Shown piece after piece: positions 10,544 to 20,925 of a DNA stretch of 42,459 bases. Below the pieces are notes generated by a model. The model had not been told where the DNA came from. It saw only the letters and a list, made by a program, of their open reading frames with translations, and searched no databases. How positions within the stretch are numbered: the stretch's first letter is position 1; each line of letters begins with the position of its first letter. The translations under genes were made by a program, and so were the position numbers. The DNA is taken from contig NZ_JXIQ01000018.1 in assembly GCF_000934845.1 (NCBI RefSeq), forward strand, positions 1 to 42,459. Direction: 5' to 3'. Source of the DNA: Mesobacillus subterraneus (GTDB lineage Bacteria; Bacillota; Bacilli; Bacillales; Cytobacillaceae).

Positions 10544-10659
10544 ATCGACACAACTTTAGCAAAATAAACGGAACGTGGCATTGCTTCTATTCTCTTTTCC
10601 AGGTAGATGGATTAGTGTAAACCTGCATGCCAAGTCCAAGCCAGTAAAGGAGTTAACTC

Positions 10660-11427
10660 ATGCTTTTTGATACCCATGTACACTTAAACGCAGAACAATA
10701 TGACGAAGATCTTCAGGAGGTCATTGACCGGGCGCTCGCTGAGGGTGTTACCAATATGGTCGTTGTCGGTTTTGATGAGGGGACCATTAAAAAAGCGATG
10801 GAGCTCGCTGAAAACTATGACTTTCTTTATGCTAGCGTAGGATGGCATCCTGTCGATGCAATTGATATGACGGAGGAGCATCTGACCTGGCTGAAAGAAC
10901 TTGCGAGCCACCCTAAAGTGGTCGCTCTCGGGGAAATGGGACTTGATTATCATTGGGACAAGTCACCAAAGGATATCCAGAAAGAGGTATTTCGCAAGCA
11001 AATCAGGCTGGCAAAAGAAGTGAAGCTTCCGATCATCATACATAATCGTGACGCAACCGCCGACATCATGACGATTTTAAAAGAAGAGAACGCCGAAGAA
11101 GTTGGCGGAATCATGCATTGCTATAGCGGCAGCGTAGAAACGGCACTGGAATGCATCGATATGAACTTCTATATTTCACTTGGGGGACCAGTAACGTTTA
11201 AAAACGCGAAAAAACCGAAGGAAGTCGCAGAGGCGATCCCGATGGAGCGTCTATTGATAGAAACCGATTGCCCTTACTTAACGCCGCATCCTTTTCGCGG
11301 CAAACGTAACGAACCAGCCTATGTAAAATTGGTTGCCGAACAAATTGCAGAATTAAAAGGGCTAACACTCGCGGAAGTTGCGGGTGAAACGGCGGAAAAT
11401 GCAAAAAAATTATTCGGCATAAAGTGA
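10660..11427 (+). CDS. yabD: TatD family metal-dependent DNase (YabD)
   Basis: A 255-residue amidohydrolase-fold nuclease with a TIM barrel. Metal ligands are visible: HVH at residues 6-8, the GEMGLDYHW glutamate, IHNRDA, MHCYSG and the TDCPYL aspartate. Homologues act as 3'-5' exonucleases or AP endonucleases on DNA; its exact role in Bacillus is unclear. AAAGGAG precedes the ATG. The metG-yabD-yabE-rnmV-rsmA order is conserved. Confidence 0.93.
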   Translation: MLFDTHVHLNAEQYDEDLQEVIDRALAEGVTNMVVVGFDEGTIKKAMELAENYDFLYASVGWHPVDAIDMTEEHLTWLKELASHPKVVALGEMGLDYHWDKSPKDIQKEVFRKQIRLAKEVKLPIIIHNRDATADIMTILKEENAEEVGGIMHCYSGSVETALECIDMNFYISLGGPVTFKNAKKPKEVAEAIPMERLLIETDCPYLTPHPFRGKRNEPAYVKLVAEQIAELKGLTLAEVAGETAENAKKLFGIK

Positions 11428-11594
11428 TAGAGAATGCTGTCGATTAAACAGCAAGGTTGTCCAAAACTTTTCTGTTTCTAAAAAGTTCTACATGTCTCAC
11501 CCTCGTCATAGGATAACCGTGTCGATAACTCTTGCTTTTCTTTTTATGGTATATCTTGCATAATAGGGACTACGTTTGGGCAGGAGTGTCTGGG

Positions 11595-11624
11595 TTGACA
11601 AGTCGGCAACAACATCTTTATAAT
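11595..11624 (+). promoter_or_regulatory. SigA promoter of yabE
   Basis: TTGACA, 18 bases, TATAAT: consensus boxes 30 bases before the GTG start codon. The preceding 170 bases hold no other feature I can name. Confidence 0.85.
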
Positions 11625-11653
11625 CACTCCGAGAAGAGGAGGCGTTTTTCATC

Positions 11654-12850
11654 GTGATTAATAGTATGAAAAACCTGTTTTCCAAGACTTTGAGTAAGAA
11701 GAGGCTAGTGTTATTTTCTGCTAGTTTCCTAGTTTTTGCTGCTGCAATTGGGATCTTCCTGTATGAAGGGACCAAAAAGACAGTCGCATTGACATTGGAT
11801 GGCGAAGAACGAGTCATTAAAACACATGCTAATACGATCGAGGATCTATTTAATGATCTCAATATTTCACTACGCTCAGAGGATTACTTATCGCTGGCGG
11901 CGCATACCGAGGTAAAGAATAACCTTTCGGTTGTGTGGAAGCCGGCAAAACAGGTAGAAGTAATACAGGATCAGGAGACAAAGAAGTATTGGACAGCAGC
12001 CGATACAGTCGCGGATTTCCTGAAAGAACAAAGTATCGTTATCAAGGAGCACGACAAGTTAAGCCCAAACCCAGACGCTAAGTTAAAGCAAGATGCGAAG
12101 ATTGCCATTCAAAGAGCTTTCCCGCTTAAGGTTGTCGTAGGCGGAAAAGAGCAAGATGTATGGTCGACTTCGACTACGGTCGCTGACTTTTTATCACAGC
12201 AAGGAATCACACTGAACAAAATGGACCGTGTTGAGCCTGCATTAAAGCAAACAGTCACAAAAGATGCCGTGATTAATGTCATTCGAGTTGAAAAAGTCAC
12301 CGATGTAGTGGAAGAACCAATTAGCTATGCTGTCATTACCAAGAACGACAGCCAACTGGAAAAAGGGAAACAAAAAGTCGTGTCAGAAGGCCAGGAAGGT
12401 TTGCTCACCAAGGAATATGAAGTCGTCCTGGAAAACGGCAAGGAAGTATCAAGAAAACTGATCACCGAAAAGAAAGTGAAAGAAAAACAAGATAAGATTG
12501 TGGCTATGGGAACAAAGGTTATCACTGCTCAAGTTTCCCGCGGTTCAAGTGAATCGTCTGCGAGGGAATTCTATGTTTCCTCTACAGCCTATACTGCAAA
12601 CTGCAATGGCTGTTCCGGCTACACGGCTACGGGAATCAATCTTAAGGCAAACCCAAATGTAAAAGTCATTGCTGTAGATCCAAGGGTCATTCCTTTAGGG
12701 TCAAAGGTATATGTTGAAGGCTATGGCTATGCCATCGCTGCCGACAAGGGATCAGCGATTAAGGGAAACAAAATCGATGTCTTCTTTGCTTCCCTATCAG
12801 ATGCTTACCGTTGGGGACGAAAGACAATCAAAATCAAAATTCTAAAGTAA
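11654..12850 (+). CDS. yabE: Cell-wall remodelling protein YabE (DUF348/G5/3D domains)
   Basis: A 398-residue exported protein, probably a peptidoglycan hydrolase of the Rpf/Sps type. Order of domains: short basic N-terminus and one hydrophobic segment (about 20-40), three DUF348 repeats (about 45-225), a G5 domain (about 220-290), and a C-terminal 3D domain with STAYTANCNGCSG, AVDPRVIPLGSKVYV and the ADKG / DVFF aspartates. GTG at 11654 is chosen for the AGGAGG at 11637-11642; ATG at 11666 is too far from it. It has its own strong SigA promoter and terminator. Confidence 0.9.
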   Translation: MINSMKNLFSKTLSKKRLVLFSASFLVFAAAIGIFLYEGTKKTVALTLDGEERVIKTHANTIEDLFNDLNISLRSEDYLSLAAHTEVKNNLSVVWKPAKQVEVIQDQETKKYWTAADTVADFLKEQSIVIKEHDKLSPNPDAKLKQDAKIAIQRAFPLKVVVGGKEQDVWSTSTTVADFLSQQGITLNKMDRVEPALKQTVTKDAVINVIRVEKVTDVVEEPISYAVITKNDSQLEKGKQKVVSEGQEGLLTKEYEVVLENGKEVSRKLITEKKVKEKQDKIVAMGTKVITAQVSRGSSESSAREFYVSSTAYTANCNGCSGYTATGINLKANPNVKVIAVDPRVIPLGSKVYVEGYGYAIAADKGSAIKGNKIDVFFASLSDAYRWGRKTIKIKILK

Positions 12851-12856
12851 TGGCCG

Positions 12857-12890
12857 AATGCAGGGGAACCTACCTCTGCATTTTTGTTTT
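12857..12890 (+). terminator. yabE terminator
   Basis: AATGCAG-GG / CC-CTGCATT type stem followed by TTTTTGTTTTTT. Confidence 0.8.
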
Positions 12891-13029
12891 TTCCATTCAT
12901 GTTTAAGGTATAATAAGAAAAGCATTTACCCTTATATAGACGATTATATTTCAAAAATGTTTCATTTATTTCAAAGAAATTTTTTCTTTTTTTAAAAATC
13001 TAAGAAAGCAATATCGTAACGGAGGAAAT

Positions 13030-14467
<1,438 letters not shown>

Positions 14468-14556
14468 AACGTTGCAGGTCAGGAATATATCTAGATTAAA
14501 GGGAATATATCTAAAATCTAAGGAATAAATCAGCAGAACTCCGAAGCGCAAAAAGC

Positions 14557-14584
14557 ACAGGTCTATAGGTGTTTGCATAGTTTA
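14557..14584 (+). promoter_or_regulatory. SigK-type promoter of yabG
   Basis: ACA (14557-14559) and, after 16 bases, CATAGTTTA (14576-14584), an exact match to the SigK -10 pattern CATANNNTA. yabG is a late mother-cell SigK gene in B. subtilis. Confidence 0.75.
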
Positions 14585-14637
14585 TGAAAGAAAACCACTT
14601 AGCGCAGCCTGTGTGCGGGGCAATTGGAGTGAGGATG

Positions 14638-15504
14638 ATGGATATTAACCTCATGGATATCGTCGGCAGGGTTTCGCATCAATGCGATATTATGTTCCGG
14701 GTAATCGATATCAGAGAGAATAATGTGATCTTATATGGGGAGGATTTTCGGTTGATCGCGGATGCGCCCTATGATGATCTGGTCAAAATTGATCCGGGGA
14801 TGCGAATGAGGCTGACCGAGGAATTCCGCTCCTTGGAGGAACAATCGTATAAGCTATTTCGGCAGGATGTTGATTTATTGCAGCAAAAAAAAGAGTATGA
14901 GGTCTCCGAGGGGTATAGCAAGTCCTATAACTACTTTCAGATGCCAGGAAAGGTTCTTCATGTTGATGGAGATCCCAATTATTTAAAGAAGTGTCTGACA
15001 TTATATGAGAAGGTCGGAGTTCCGGTTTCCGGTTTCCATTGCAGCGAAAAAGAAATGCCGGATAAAGTCGGAATGCTGATTGATTATTATCGGCCAGATA
15101 TCCTAGTCATCACCGGACATGATGCTTATTCAAAGGCAAAAGGCTCGGTGGATGATCTAAATGCATACCGCCACTCAAAGCATTTTGTCCAGACGGTAAG
15201 AGAGGCACGAAGGAAAATCCCTCACCGGGATCAGCTCGTCATCTTTGCCGGTGCATGCCAGTCGCATTTCGAATCGCTGATCCATGCTGGAGCCAATTTT
15301 GCCAGTTCCCCCTCCAGAGTCAATATCCATGCTCTTGACCCGGTTTATATCGTGGCAAAAATCAGCTTTACCCCATTCATGGAACGGATCAATGTCTGGG
15401 ATGTGCTGCGAAATACCTTAACGGGGGACAAAGGACTTGGCGGTATTGAAACAAAGGGAGTATTAAGGACAGGGATGCCATATAAAAGGAGCGCGTCGGA
15501 CTGA
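14638..15504 (+). CDS. yabG: Sporulation-specific protease YabG
   Basis: A 288-residue cysteine protease that processes spore-coat proteins in the mother cell during late sporulation. Family-conserved stretches are MPGKVLHVDGD, YRPDILVITGHDAYSK, IFAGACQSHFESL and NVWDVLRNTLT; the H and C in TGHDAY and GACQSH are the likely catalytic pair. ATG at 14638 follows GGAGTGAGG; an in-frame ATG at 14584 lies on the SigK -10 element and cannot be transcribed from it. An adjacent ATG at 14635 is a possible alternative. Confidence 0.93.
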   Translation: MDINLMDIVGRVSHQCDIMFRVIDIRENNVILYGEDFRLIADAPYDDLVKIDPGMRMRLTEEFRSLEEQSYKLFRQDVDLLQQKKEYEVSEGYSKSYNYFQMPGKVLHVDGDPNYLKKCLTLYEKVGVPVSGFHCSEKEMPDKVGMLIDYYRPDILVITGHDAYSKAKGSVDDLNAYRHSKHFVQTVREARRKIPHRDQLVIFAGACQSHFESLIHAGANFASSPSRVNIHALDPVYIVAKISFTPFMERINVWDVLRNTLTGDKGLGGIETKGVLRTGMPYKRSASD

Positions 15505-15527
15505 TTTGCTTATCGTCCGACGTTTTT
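15494..15527 (+). terminator. yabG terminator overlapping its stop codon
   Basis: Perfect CGTCGGAC / GTCCGACG stem followed by TTTTT. The 5' arm includes the last codons of yabG. Confidence 0.9.
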
Positions 15528-15608
15528 GAATTTTTGGTACATATTTTCCCGCAAGAAAGGATACTTTATTATTGTTGGATTTTAGAAGAAAAACAAGAAA
15601 AAAATCTA

Positions 15609-15638
15609 TTGACTTTTAAATTTAATTACTGTTATAAT
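15609..15638 (+). promoter_or_regulatory. veg promoter P1 (SigA)
   Basis: TTGACT, 18 bases of AT-rich spacer, TATAAT. Confidence 0.8.
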
Positions 15639-15650
15639 TTATGTTTTTAT

Positions 15651-15679
15651 TTGACTAAATGATGTCAGCGTGTTATACT
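15651..15679 (+). promoter_or_regulatory. veg promoter P2 (SigA)
   Basis: TTGACT, 17 bases, TATACT, 42 bases downstream of P1. Tandem strong promoters are the known arrangement of B. subtilis veg. Confidence 0.75.
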
Positions 15680-15700
15680 TTACACAGTGAGGTGGACCGA

Positions 15701-15964
15701 ATGCCAAAAACATTATCGGATATCAAAAAAGCACTTGATTCAAACTTGGGGAAAAGACTGATGCTAAAGGCCAACGGCGGGCGCAGGAAAACGATCGAAC
15801 GCTCTGGTGTATTAGCGGAAACCTATCCTTCCGTTTTCGTCATCGAGCTTGATCAGGATGAAAATGCTTTTGAACGTGTTTCGTACAGCTACGCAGATGT
15901 TTTAACTGAAACGGTGGAAATTACCTTCTTTGAAGATACAACTGGATCAATAGCTTTGAGCTAA
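15701..15964 (+). CDS. veg: Biofilm-related protein Veg
   Basis: An 87-residue soluble protein; in B. subtilis Veg stimulates biofilm matrix genes by interfering with SinR. The N-terminal [17 protein letters not shown] and the [15 protein letters not shown] stretch are nearly invariant in the family. GTGAGGTGG stands before the ATG, and two SigA promoters precede it, so expression is expected to be high. An in-frame start at 15659 would lie inside P2 and is rejected. Confidence 0.95.
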   Translation: MPKTLSDIKKALDSNLGKRLMLKANGGRRKTIERSGVLAETYPSVFVIELDQDENAFERVSYSYADVLTETVEITFFEDTTGSIALS

Positions 15965-15986
15965 TGTATGCTCAAATGCAGTACAG

Positions 15987-16020
15987 GCAGTGAACTTTCG
16001 GGTTAACTGCTTTTTATTTT
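15987..16020 (+). terminator. veg terminator
   Basis: GCAGT-AAC / GTT-ACTGC stem with TTTCG loop region and a T-rich tail. Confidence 0.8.
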
Positions 16021-16119
16021 GTCCATTTTCACAAGGCAATGGATAAATAAGGGGCACATGAAAATTGCTATTCTCAAAAATACTAACAATGCCGTGATGG
16101 ACAAAAGGAGATGGTAGTA

Positions 16120-16299
16120 TTGGGCAGAAGAAGAGGGGTTATGTCTGACAGGCTGAAGGAAGAGCTTGCAAAGGAGCTCGGCTTTTATGACGTCGTCCAG
16201 AAGGAAGGATGGGGCGGAATCAGGGCCAGGGACGCAGGCAATATGGTCAAACGGGCAATTGAGCTGGCTGAACAGCAGCTTGCGAACCAGAATCGCTGA
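16120..16299 (+). CDS. sspF: Alpha/beta-type small acid-soluble spore protein SspF
   Basis: A 59-residue minor SASP that binds spore DNA in the forespore. Visible features are the [14 protein letters not shown] motif around residue 22 and the second DNA-binding segment [17 protein letters not shown]. The usual start is uncertain: an ATG at 16111 directly abuts AAAGGAG (16104-16110), which is too close, whereas TTG at 16120 has a 9-base spacing and gives a family-like N-terminus. A SigG promoter is expected; I found only a weak match (AATACTA at 16079-16085). Confidence 0.9.
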   Translation: MGRRRGVMSDRLKEELAKELGFYDVVQKEGWGGIRARDAGNMVKRAIELAEQQLANQNR

Positions 16300-16375
16300 T
16301 TGTGATCGACATTCTTTGAAAACTACCGAATCACTATTCCTGACAGTGCAAATATCATTTTAAACCCATCACGGT

Positions 16376-16402
16376 GCCGGAGGCTTTTGCTCCGGCTTTT
16401 TG
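16376..16402 (+). terminator. sspF terminator
   Basis: Perfect GCCGGAG / CTCCGGC stem with a 7-base loop and TTTTTGC tail. Confidence 0.9.
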
Positions 16403-16530
16403 CATTTTTCCGCGAATGAGCTCCTTTGTAATAGGACTGTATTCTCTAATGAGCAAATGATAATATAGAGGAATGTGTTTCTATTCGTTCAGAGTGTCTG
16501 GTTAGTAGGGCAATCGACCTCATAGCAAGC
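16403..16530. other. Intergenic stretch before ispE, no gene seen
   Basis: The sspF-ispE gap is 334 bases. Apart from the sspF terminator and the dispersed repeat that follows, I see no coding region here. A TAAAAT near 16587-16592 may be the -10 of ispE, without a convincing -35. Confidence 0.5.
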
Positions 16531-16584
16531 AGTTTAGCGCTTGTCGAAGGAGAACAGGGCGTTTGCCGCTTTTCTGCGCTTTTT
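16531..16584 (+). repeat. Dispersed intergenic repeat, degenerate copy 2
   Basis: TTAGCGCTTGTCGAAGGAG, then AACAGGGCGTTTGCCGCTTTT; related to copy 1 (6069-6122) but with about a quarter of positions changed and an extra TGCGCTTTTTG at the end. Confidence 0.6.
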
Positions 16585-16633
16585 GTGATAAAATAGGACA
16601 AAACGTGGATTTAGGTAAAAGTAGGTGGAAGAA

Positions 16634-17503
16634 GTGAAGATTTTAGTGAAGGCGCCAGCAAAAATCAATTTGTCACTTGATGTTTTGCATAAACGTCCGG
16701 ACGGTTACCATGAGGTCGAAATGGTAATGACGACGATTGACTTGGCTGACCGCATTGAACTTAGTTTGTTAGAGGAAGACAGGATCGTGATCCAGTCCCA
16801 TAATCGATTTGTTCCGGATGACCAGCGGAATCTTGCCTATCAGGCAGCCTTCCTGTTAAAAAAGAAATTCCAGGTGAAAAAAGGTGTCGAGATCGGAATT
16901 GAAAAAACGATTCCGATTGCTGCTGGTCTTGCTGGTGGCAGCAGTGATGCAGCGGCGACCTTAAGGGGACTGAACAAGCTGTGGAAGCTTGGCCTGTCAT
17001 TGGACGAGCTGGCGGTGCTTGGCGCAGAAATTGGTTCAGATGTTTCTTTCTGTGTGTATGGAGGAACAGCACTTGCCACTGGCCGAGGGGAAATCATTAA
17101 AGCGCTGCCGGCACCACCGACATGCTGGGTTGTTTTGGCAAAGCCCTTTATTGGTGTATCAACAGCTGATGTGTATCGCCGGCTGAATCTGGAAAATATT
17201 GTGCATCCGCCTACAAAGCAAATGATCTCAGCGATTGAAGACGGAGATTTTAAAGGCGTTTGCAATAATGTCGGCAATGTACTGGAGAAGGTGACGCTTT
17301 CCCTATACCCTGAGGTCGCACAAATCAAAGATCAGATGAAGCGTTTCGGTGCAGATGCGGTGTTGATGAGCGGAAGCGGCCCAACTGTATTCAGTCTGGT
17401 GGCTCACGATTCGCGCATGCATCGAATTTATAACGGATTACGAGGCTTTTGTGACCAGGTTTTTGCGGTTAGGATGCTTGGGGAACGTCATACCCTTGAT
17501 TAA
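16634..17503 (+). CDS. ispE: 4-diphosphocytidyl-2-C-methyl-D-erythritol kinase
   Basis: GHMP kinase of 289 residues; it phosphorylates CDP-ME in the MEP (non-mevalonate) route to isoprenoids. [12 protein letters not shown] opens the protein, [15 protein letters not shown] is the glycine-rich ATP loop, and SGSGPTVF is the third GHMP motif. GTG at 16634 is chosen by family alignment and AGGTGG at 16623-16628; an in-frame GTG at 16625 lies inside that site. The stop codon touches the first PurBox of purR. Confidence 0.95.
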   Translation: MKILVKAPAKINLSLDVLHKRPDGYHEVEMVMTTIDLADRIELSLLEEDRIVIQSHNRFVPDDQRNLAYQAAFLLKKKFQVKKGVEIGIEKTIPIAAGLAGGSSDAAATLRGLNKLWKLGLSLDELAVLGAEIGSDVSFCVYGGTALATGRGEIIKALPAPPTCWVVLAKPFIGVSTADVYRRLNLENIVHPPTKQMISAIEDGDFKGVCNNVGNVLEKVTLSLYPEVAQIKDQMKRFGADAVLMSGSGPTVFSLVAHDSRMHRIYNGLRGFCDQVFAVRMLGERHTLD

Positions 17504-17545
17504 ATCCGTATAATGATGATATATTAACCTTAAACATTCGGATTT
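17502..17545 (+). promoter_or_regulatory. PurBox pair upstream of purR
   Basis: AAATCCGTATAAT (17502-17514) and, inverted, AACATTCGGATTT (17533-17545). Each keeps the CCGWA core of the PurBox AWWWCCGAACWWT with two mismatches. The 18-base gap is close to the usual 16-17 between inverted PurBoxes. TATAAT at 17509-17514 overlaps box 1 and may be the -10 of purR. This would give negative autoregulation relieved by PRPP. Confidence 0.65.
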
Positions 17546-17558
17546 TGGAGGTTCTGGT

Positions 17559-18383
17559 ATGAAATTTCGACGCAGCGAGCGTTTGATTGATATGACGGCC
17601 TATTTACTGGAGCATCCCCGTCAATTGGTGCCGTTAACCTATTTTGCGGAGAAGTATGGTTCAGCGAAGTCCTCGATCAGCGAAGATCTCGGAATCATCA
17701 AAGAAACATTTGAACAACGGGGAATTGGGATCCTTCAGACTGTGCCTGGTGCTGCTGGAGGAGTGAAATTTTACGTTCAAGTAAGTGAGAAAAAGGCAAG
17801 AGCCGTCATTGAGGAACTTTGTATCATCATGGCCACTCCTGACAGACTGCTTCCAGGCGGGTATCTGTTCATGAACGATATCATTGGCAATCCCGCTATT
17901 GTACAAGAGGTCGGACGGCTGCTGGCATCCGCTTTTGCTCGCAAAAACATTGAAGCGGTCATGACGGTGGCAACGAAGGGAATCCCGATCGCATATGCAG
18001 TTGCAAACCAATTGAATGTCCCGGTTGTCATCGTCAGAAGGGATAGTAAAGTAACAGAAGGTTCTACTGTCAGCATCAATTATGTTTCCGGGTCGTCCAA
18101 AAGGATCCAGACAATGGTGTTATCGAAGCGTAGCCTTGCAGAAGGCTCTAAGGTACTAATTGTAGATGACTTTATGAAAGCGGGCGGTACCGTTAACGGT
18201 ATGATTAACATGCTGGAGGAATTTAATGCAGAATTGGCGGGAATTGCTGTTTTAGTGGAATCGGAAAACATCGAAGAAAGACTTGTGGATGAGTATCTTT
18301 CCCTCGTTCGACTTTCCGACGTAGATGTAAAAGAAAGAAAAATCACTGTTAGTGAAGGAAATTACTTTTCCTATAAAGAATAA
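17559..18383 (+). CDS. purR: Purine operon repressor PurR
   Basis: A 274-residue repressor of purine synthesis genes. The N-terminal winged helix (about 1-75, with KSSISEDLGIIKETFE as recognition region) is followed by a type I phosphoribosyltransferase domain that binds PRPP, the inducer, but has no known catalysis. The PRPP loop VLIVDDFMKAGGTVNGM lies near residue 204-220. GGAGG precedes the ATG. A PurBox pair lies upstream and ridA, also linked to purine control, downstream. Confidence 0.96.
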   Translation: MKFRRSERLIDMTAYLLEHPRQLVPLTYFAEKYGSAKSSISEDLGIIKETFEQRGIGILQTVPGAAGGVKFYVQVSEKKARAVIEELCIIMATPDRLLPGGYLFMNDIIGNPAIVQEVGRLLASAFARKNIEAVMTVATKGIPIAYAVANQLNVPVVIVRRDSKVTEGSTVSINYVSGSSKRIQTMVLSKRSLAEGSKVLIVDDFMKAGGTVNGMINMLEEFNAELAGIAVLVESENIEERLVDEYLSLVRLSDVDVKERKITVSEGNYFSYKE

Positions 18384-18414
18384 TTGGTTAATAAAAAAAT
18401 AATGAGGTGACAAT

Positions 18415-18789
18415 ATGAAAATTGTACAAACTTCAAATGCACCGGCAGCAATCGGACCATACTCTCAGGGAGTAGCAGTAAACAATCTCTTCTACAGCTC
18501 AGGACAAATTCCGTTAACCCCTGACGGCATAATGGTCGAAGGCGATATCCAGGCGCAAACTCACCAGGTTTTCCAAAATCTCCAGGCTGTACTGGAGGCT
18601 GCAGGAGCTTCGCTTGAAACAGTCGTAAAAGCAACAGTATTCATCAAGAATATGGATGAATTTGCTCAACTGAACGAGGTATATGCGGAGTATTTCAAAA
18701 ACCATAAACCAGCTCGTTCCACAGTCGAAGTAGCAAGATTGCCAAAAGACGCCCTAGTGGAAATCGAAGTAGTAGCGCTCGTTAAGTAA
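18415..18789 (+). CDS. ridA: Enamine/imine deaminase RidA (YabJ)
   Basis: A 124-residue trimeric protein that hydrolyses reactive 2-aminoacrylate-type enamines; B. subtilis YabJ is also needed for adenine-mediated control by PurR. The signature [21 protein letters not shown] near the C-terminus includes the substrate-binding arginine and catalytic-site glutamate, and AIGPYSQGV is the N-terminal motif. TGAGGTGA precedes the ATG. It is 31 bases behind purR and likely shares its transcript. Confidence 0.96.
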   Translation: MKIVQTSNAPAAIGPYSQGVAVNNLFYSSGQIPLTPDGIMVEGDIQAQTHQVFQNLQAVLEAAGASLETVVKATVFIKNMDEFAQLNEVYAEYFKNHKPARSTVEVARLPKDALVEIEVVALVK

Positions 18790-18800
18790 CGAGCGTTTTT
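18776..18800 (+). terminator. ridA terminator overlapping the stop codon
   Basis: Perfect CGCTCGTTA / TAACGAGCG stem with a 2-base loop and TTTTT; the final codons of ridA form the 5' arm. Confidence 0.9.
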
Positions 18801-18953
18801 CCTCGTTTGAAAACAGACGGAAAAGTGCGGCTTTAGCAACTTGTCAATAGCCAAATAAACACTATTTTAAACGAGAAACAAAATTGTAAGGGCTTACTCG
18901 ATGAAAAAGTTCACAATTTAGCCATTTTTCCAAAAAAGTTTTTTAAATAAAGA

Positions 18954-18980
18954 AGGAGTTTTGATTTTAACGTGGAATTA
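18954..18980 (+). promoter_or_regulatory. SigH promoter of spoVG
   Basis: AGGAGTTT (18954-18961), 10 bases, GTGGAATTA (18972-18980). GTGGAATT is the same -10 as in the B. subtilis spoVG SigH promoter, and AGGA-TT the same -35 type. The A/T-run tract upstream (18920-18950) is where AbrB is known to bind in B. subtilis. Confidence 0.82.
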
Positions 18981-19021
18981 GTTAACTAGAATTTTATCTA
19001 TTTGTAAAGGTGGTGAACAGA

Positions 19022-19312
19022 TTGGAAGTAACTGACGTAAGATTACGCCGCGTTAATACAGATGGACGGATGAGAGCGATCGCTTCCATCACGCTTGACA
19101 ACGAGTTTGTTGTCCATGATATCAGGGTGATTGATGGAAACAACGGCCTGTTTGTAGCAATGCCAAGTAAGCGCACTCCTGATGGCGAGTTCCGTGATAT
19201 TGCGCATCCGATCAACTCGGGTACACGCGGAAAGATTCAGGACGCTGTGTTGGCAGAATACCACAGGTTAGGTGAATTGGAAATTGAATTCGAAGAAGCC
19301 GGTGCTTCCTAG
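19022..19312 (+). CDS. spoVG: Septation/RNA-binding regulator SpoVG
   Basis: A 96-residue protein that is almost identical to B. subtilis SpoVG over [17 protein letters not shown] and [17 protein letters not shown]. It affects asymmetric septation and spore cortex formation and binds RNA/DNA in other Firmicutes. The start is TTG at 19022, at the position where B. subtilis uses GTG; AAAGGTGGTGA at 19006-19016 is a very strong ribosome site. A GTG at 19010 lies within it. Confidence 0.96.
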   Translation: MEVTDVRLRRVNTDGRMRAIASITLDNEFVVHDIRVIDGNNGLFVAMPSKRTPDGEFRDIAHPINSGTRGKIQDAVLAEYHRLGELEIEFEEAGAS

Positions 19313-19333
19313 AATATAAACGTTTATAACACC

Positions 19334-19365
19334 AAGAGCCTGCTGCATAAGTAAGGCTCTTTTTA
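19334..19365 (+). terminator. spoVG terminator
   Basis: AAGAGCC / GGCTCTT stem followed by TTTT. Confidence 0.85.
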
Positions 19366-19465
19366 TTTACCCCGATTCCTCCCCGTTAAACCTGTTTTTC
19401 TCCGTCTCCTCCAGTAAATCGTTTACCCGCTAAAATGACAAATAATTGTACTTGTTCATCTATTC

Positions 19466-19494
19466 TTGAAATGACCGGCTATTTAAGATATATT
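19466..19494 (+). promoter_or_regulatory. SigA promoter of glmU-prs
   Basis: TTGAAA, 17 bases, TATATT, about 35 bases before the glmU start. Confidence 0.7.
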
Positions 19495-19529
19495 CGTAAT
19501 GGATAAAAAGGTAAATTGGAGGCCTGCTA

Positions 19530-20906
19530 ATGTCTAATCGTTATGCAATCATTTTAGCAGCCGGTCAGGGAACAAGAATGAAGTCCAAATTGTATAAGGT
19601 GCTTCACCCTGTATGCGGCAAGCCAATGGTACAGCATGTTATCGACCAGGTGAAAAGTCTTGATATAAACGAAATCATTACCATTATCGGTCATGGTGCC
19701 GAAAAGGTGAAGGAGCAGCTAGGCGAGGATAGCCAGTATGCCCTGCAGGCAGAACAGTTGGGTACAGCTCATGCTGTTTTGCAAGCTAGAGAACTGCTTG
19801 CTGATAAGGAAGGGATCACCATTGTTGTCTGCGGCGATACACCGCTGATCAAGCGAGAAACAATGGAAGCCCTTTTCAAGCACCATGAAGAAACAAGCGC
19901 AAAGGCGACCATTTTGACCGCAAGAGCAGACGATCCTGCTGGCTACGGTCGTATCATCCGAAATGAAGATGGCTTTGTCGAGAAAATTGTCGAGCATAAG
20001 GATGCGAATGAGCACGAAAGAGCAATCAATGAAATCAACACTGGTACTTATTGCTTCGACAACAAGATGCTATTCGAAGCAATCCGAAATGTGTCGAATG
20101 ATAATGTTCAGGGAGAATACTATCTTCCCGATGTCATCGAAATTTTGAAAAACCAGGGTGAAACTGTATCAGCATATGTTACGAATAACTTCGCGGAAAC
20201 GCTAGGGGTAAATGATCGCGTCGCCCTTGCCGAGGCAGAGCGCACGATGAAAAAGCAAATCAATGAATTTCATATGCGCAATGGAGTGTCCATCATTGAC
20301 CCTGATCATACATATATCGGACCAGATGTTACAATTGGACAGGACTCCGTTATTTTCCCAGGAACGACACTTTCCGGCAGCACTAGCATCGGTTTCGAAT
20401 GCCGGATTGGGCCTAATTCGGAAATTAGTAATTGCAAGGTTGGAAACAATACAGTAATCCGCCAATCAGCGGCGTTTGACAGCAGCATCGGTTCTGAAGT
20501 TGCAATTGGGCCTTTTGCGCATATCAGGCCAGACTCAAATATCGACGATGAAGTGAAAATCGGCAATTTTGTAGAGGTTAAAAAAGCGGTATTTGGCAAA
20601 AGAAGCAAGGCTTCCCACCTCAGCTATATTGGCGATGCAGAAGTTGGTGCGGATGTGAACATCGGCTGCGGTTCGATCACTGTGAATTATGACGGCAAAA
20701 ACAAGTTCCTGACCAAGATTGAGGATGGCGTATTCATTGGCTGTAATGCAAATCTAGTCGCACCGGTGACAATTGGCAAAGGTGCATATGTTGCGGCAGG
20801 TTCAACAATCACGACAGATGTTCCCGGTGAAGCGCTGGCGATTGCCCGTGCCAGCCAAATTAACAAAGAAAATTATGTAGGGAAAATGAACAAAAAAAAG
20901 AAATAA
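19530..20906 (+). CDS. glmU: Bifunctional GlcN-1-P acetyltransferase / UDP-GlcNAc pyrophosphorylase
   Basis: A 458-residue enzyme making UDP-GlcNAc for peptidoglycan and teichoic acids. The N-terminal half (1-230) is the uridylyltransferase with [12 protein letters not shown] at about 8-19. The C-terminal half is a left-handed beta helix of hexapeptide repeats, with the acetyltransferase site around [12 protein letters not shown] and the NYDGKNK segment. TTGGAGG precedes the ATG. It is followed 19 bases later by prs, and both make activated sugars or phosphosugars for central anabolism. Confidence 0.97.
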   Translation: MSNRYAIILAAGQGTRMKSKLYKVLHPVCGKPMVQHVIDQVKSLDINEIITIIGHGAEKVKEQLGEDSQYALQAEQLGTAHAVLQARELLADKEGITIVVCGDTPLIKRETMEALFKHHEETSAKATILTARADDPAGYGRIIRNEDGFVEKIVEHKDANEHERAINEINTGTYCFDNKMLFEAIRNVSNDNVQGEYYLPDVIEILKNQGETVSAYVTNNFAETLGVNDRVALAEAERTMKKQINEFHMRNGVSIIDPDHTYIGPDVTIGQDSVIFPGTTLSGSTSIGFECRIGPNSEISNCKVGNNTVIRQSAAFDSSIGSEVAIGPFAHIRPDSNIDDEVKIGNFVEVKKAVFGKRSKASHLSYIGDAEVGADVNIGCGSITVNYDGKNKFLTKIEDGVFIGCNANLVAPVTIGKGAYVAAGSTITTDVPGEALAIARASQINKENYVGKMNKKKK

Positions 20907-20925
20907 GAGTCCTTGGAGGTCCCAA

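Noticed and set aside
14584-14637. Upstream ATG at 14584 as the yabG start
   Set aside because: It lies on the SigK -10 element, and the extra residues do not match the YabG family; GGAGTGAGG serves the ATG at 14638.
16166-16363. 65-codon ORF overlapping sspF
   Set aside because: It is an out-of-frame shadow of sspF; the sspF frame gives a clear SASP.
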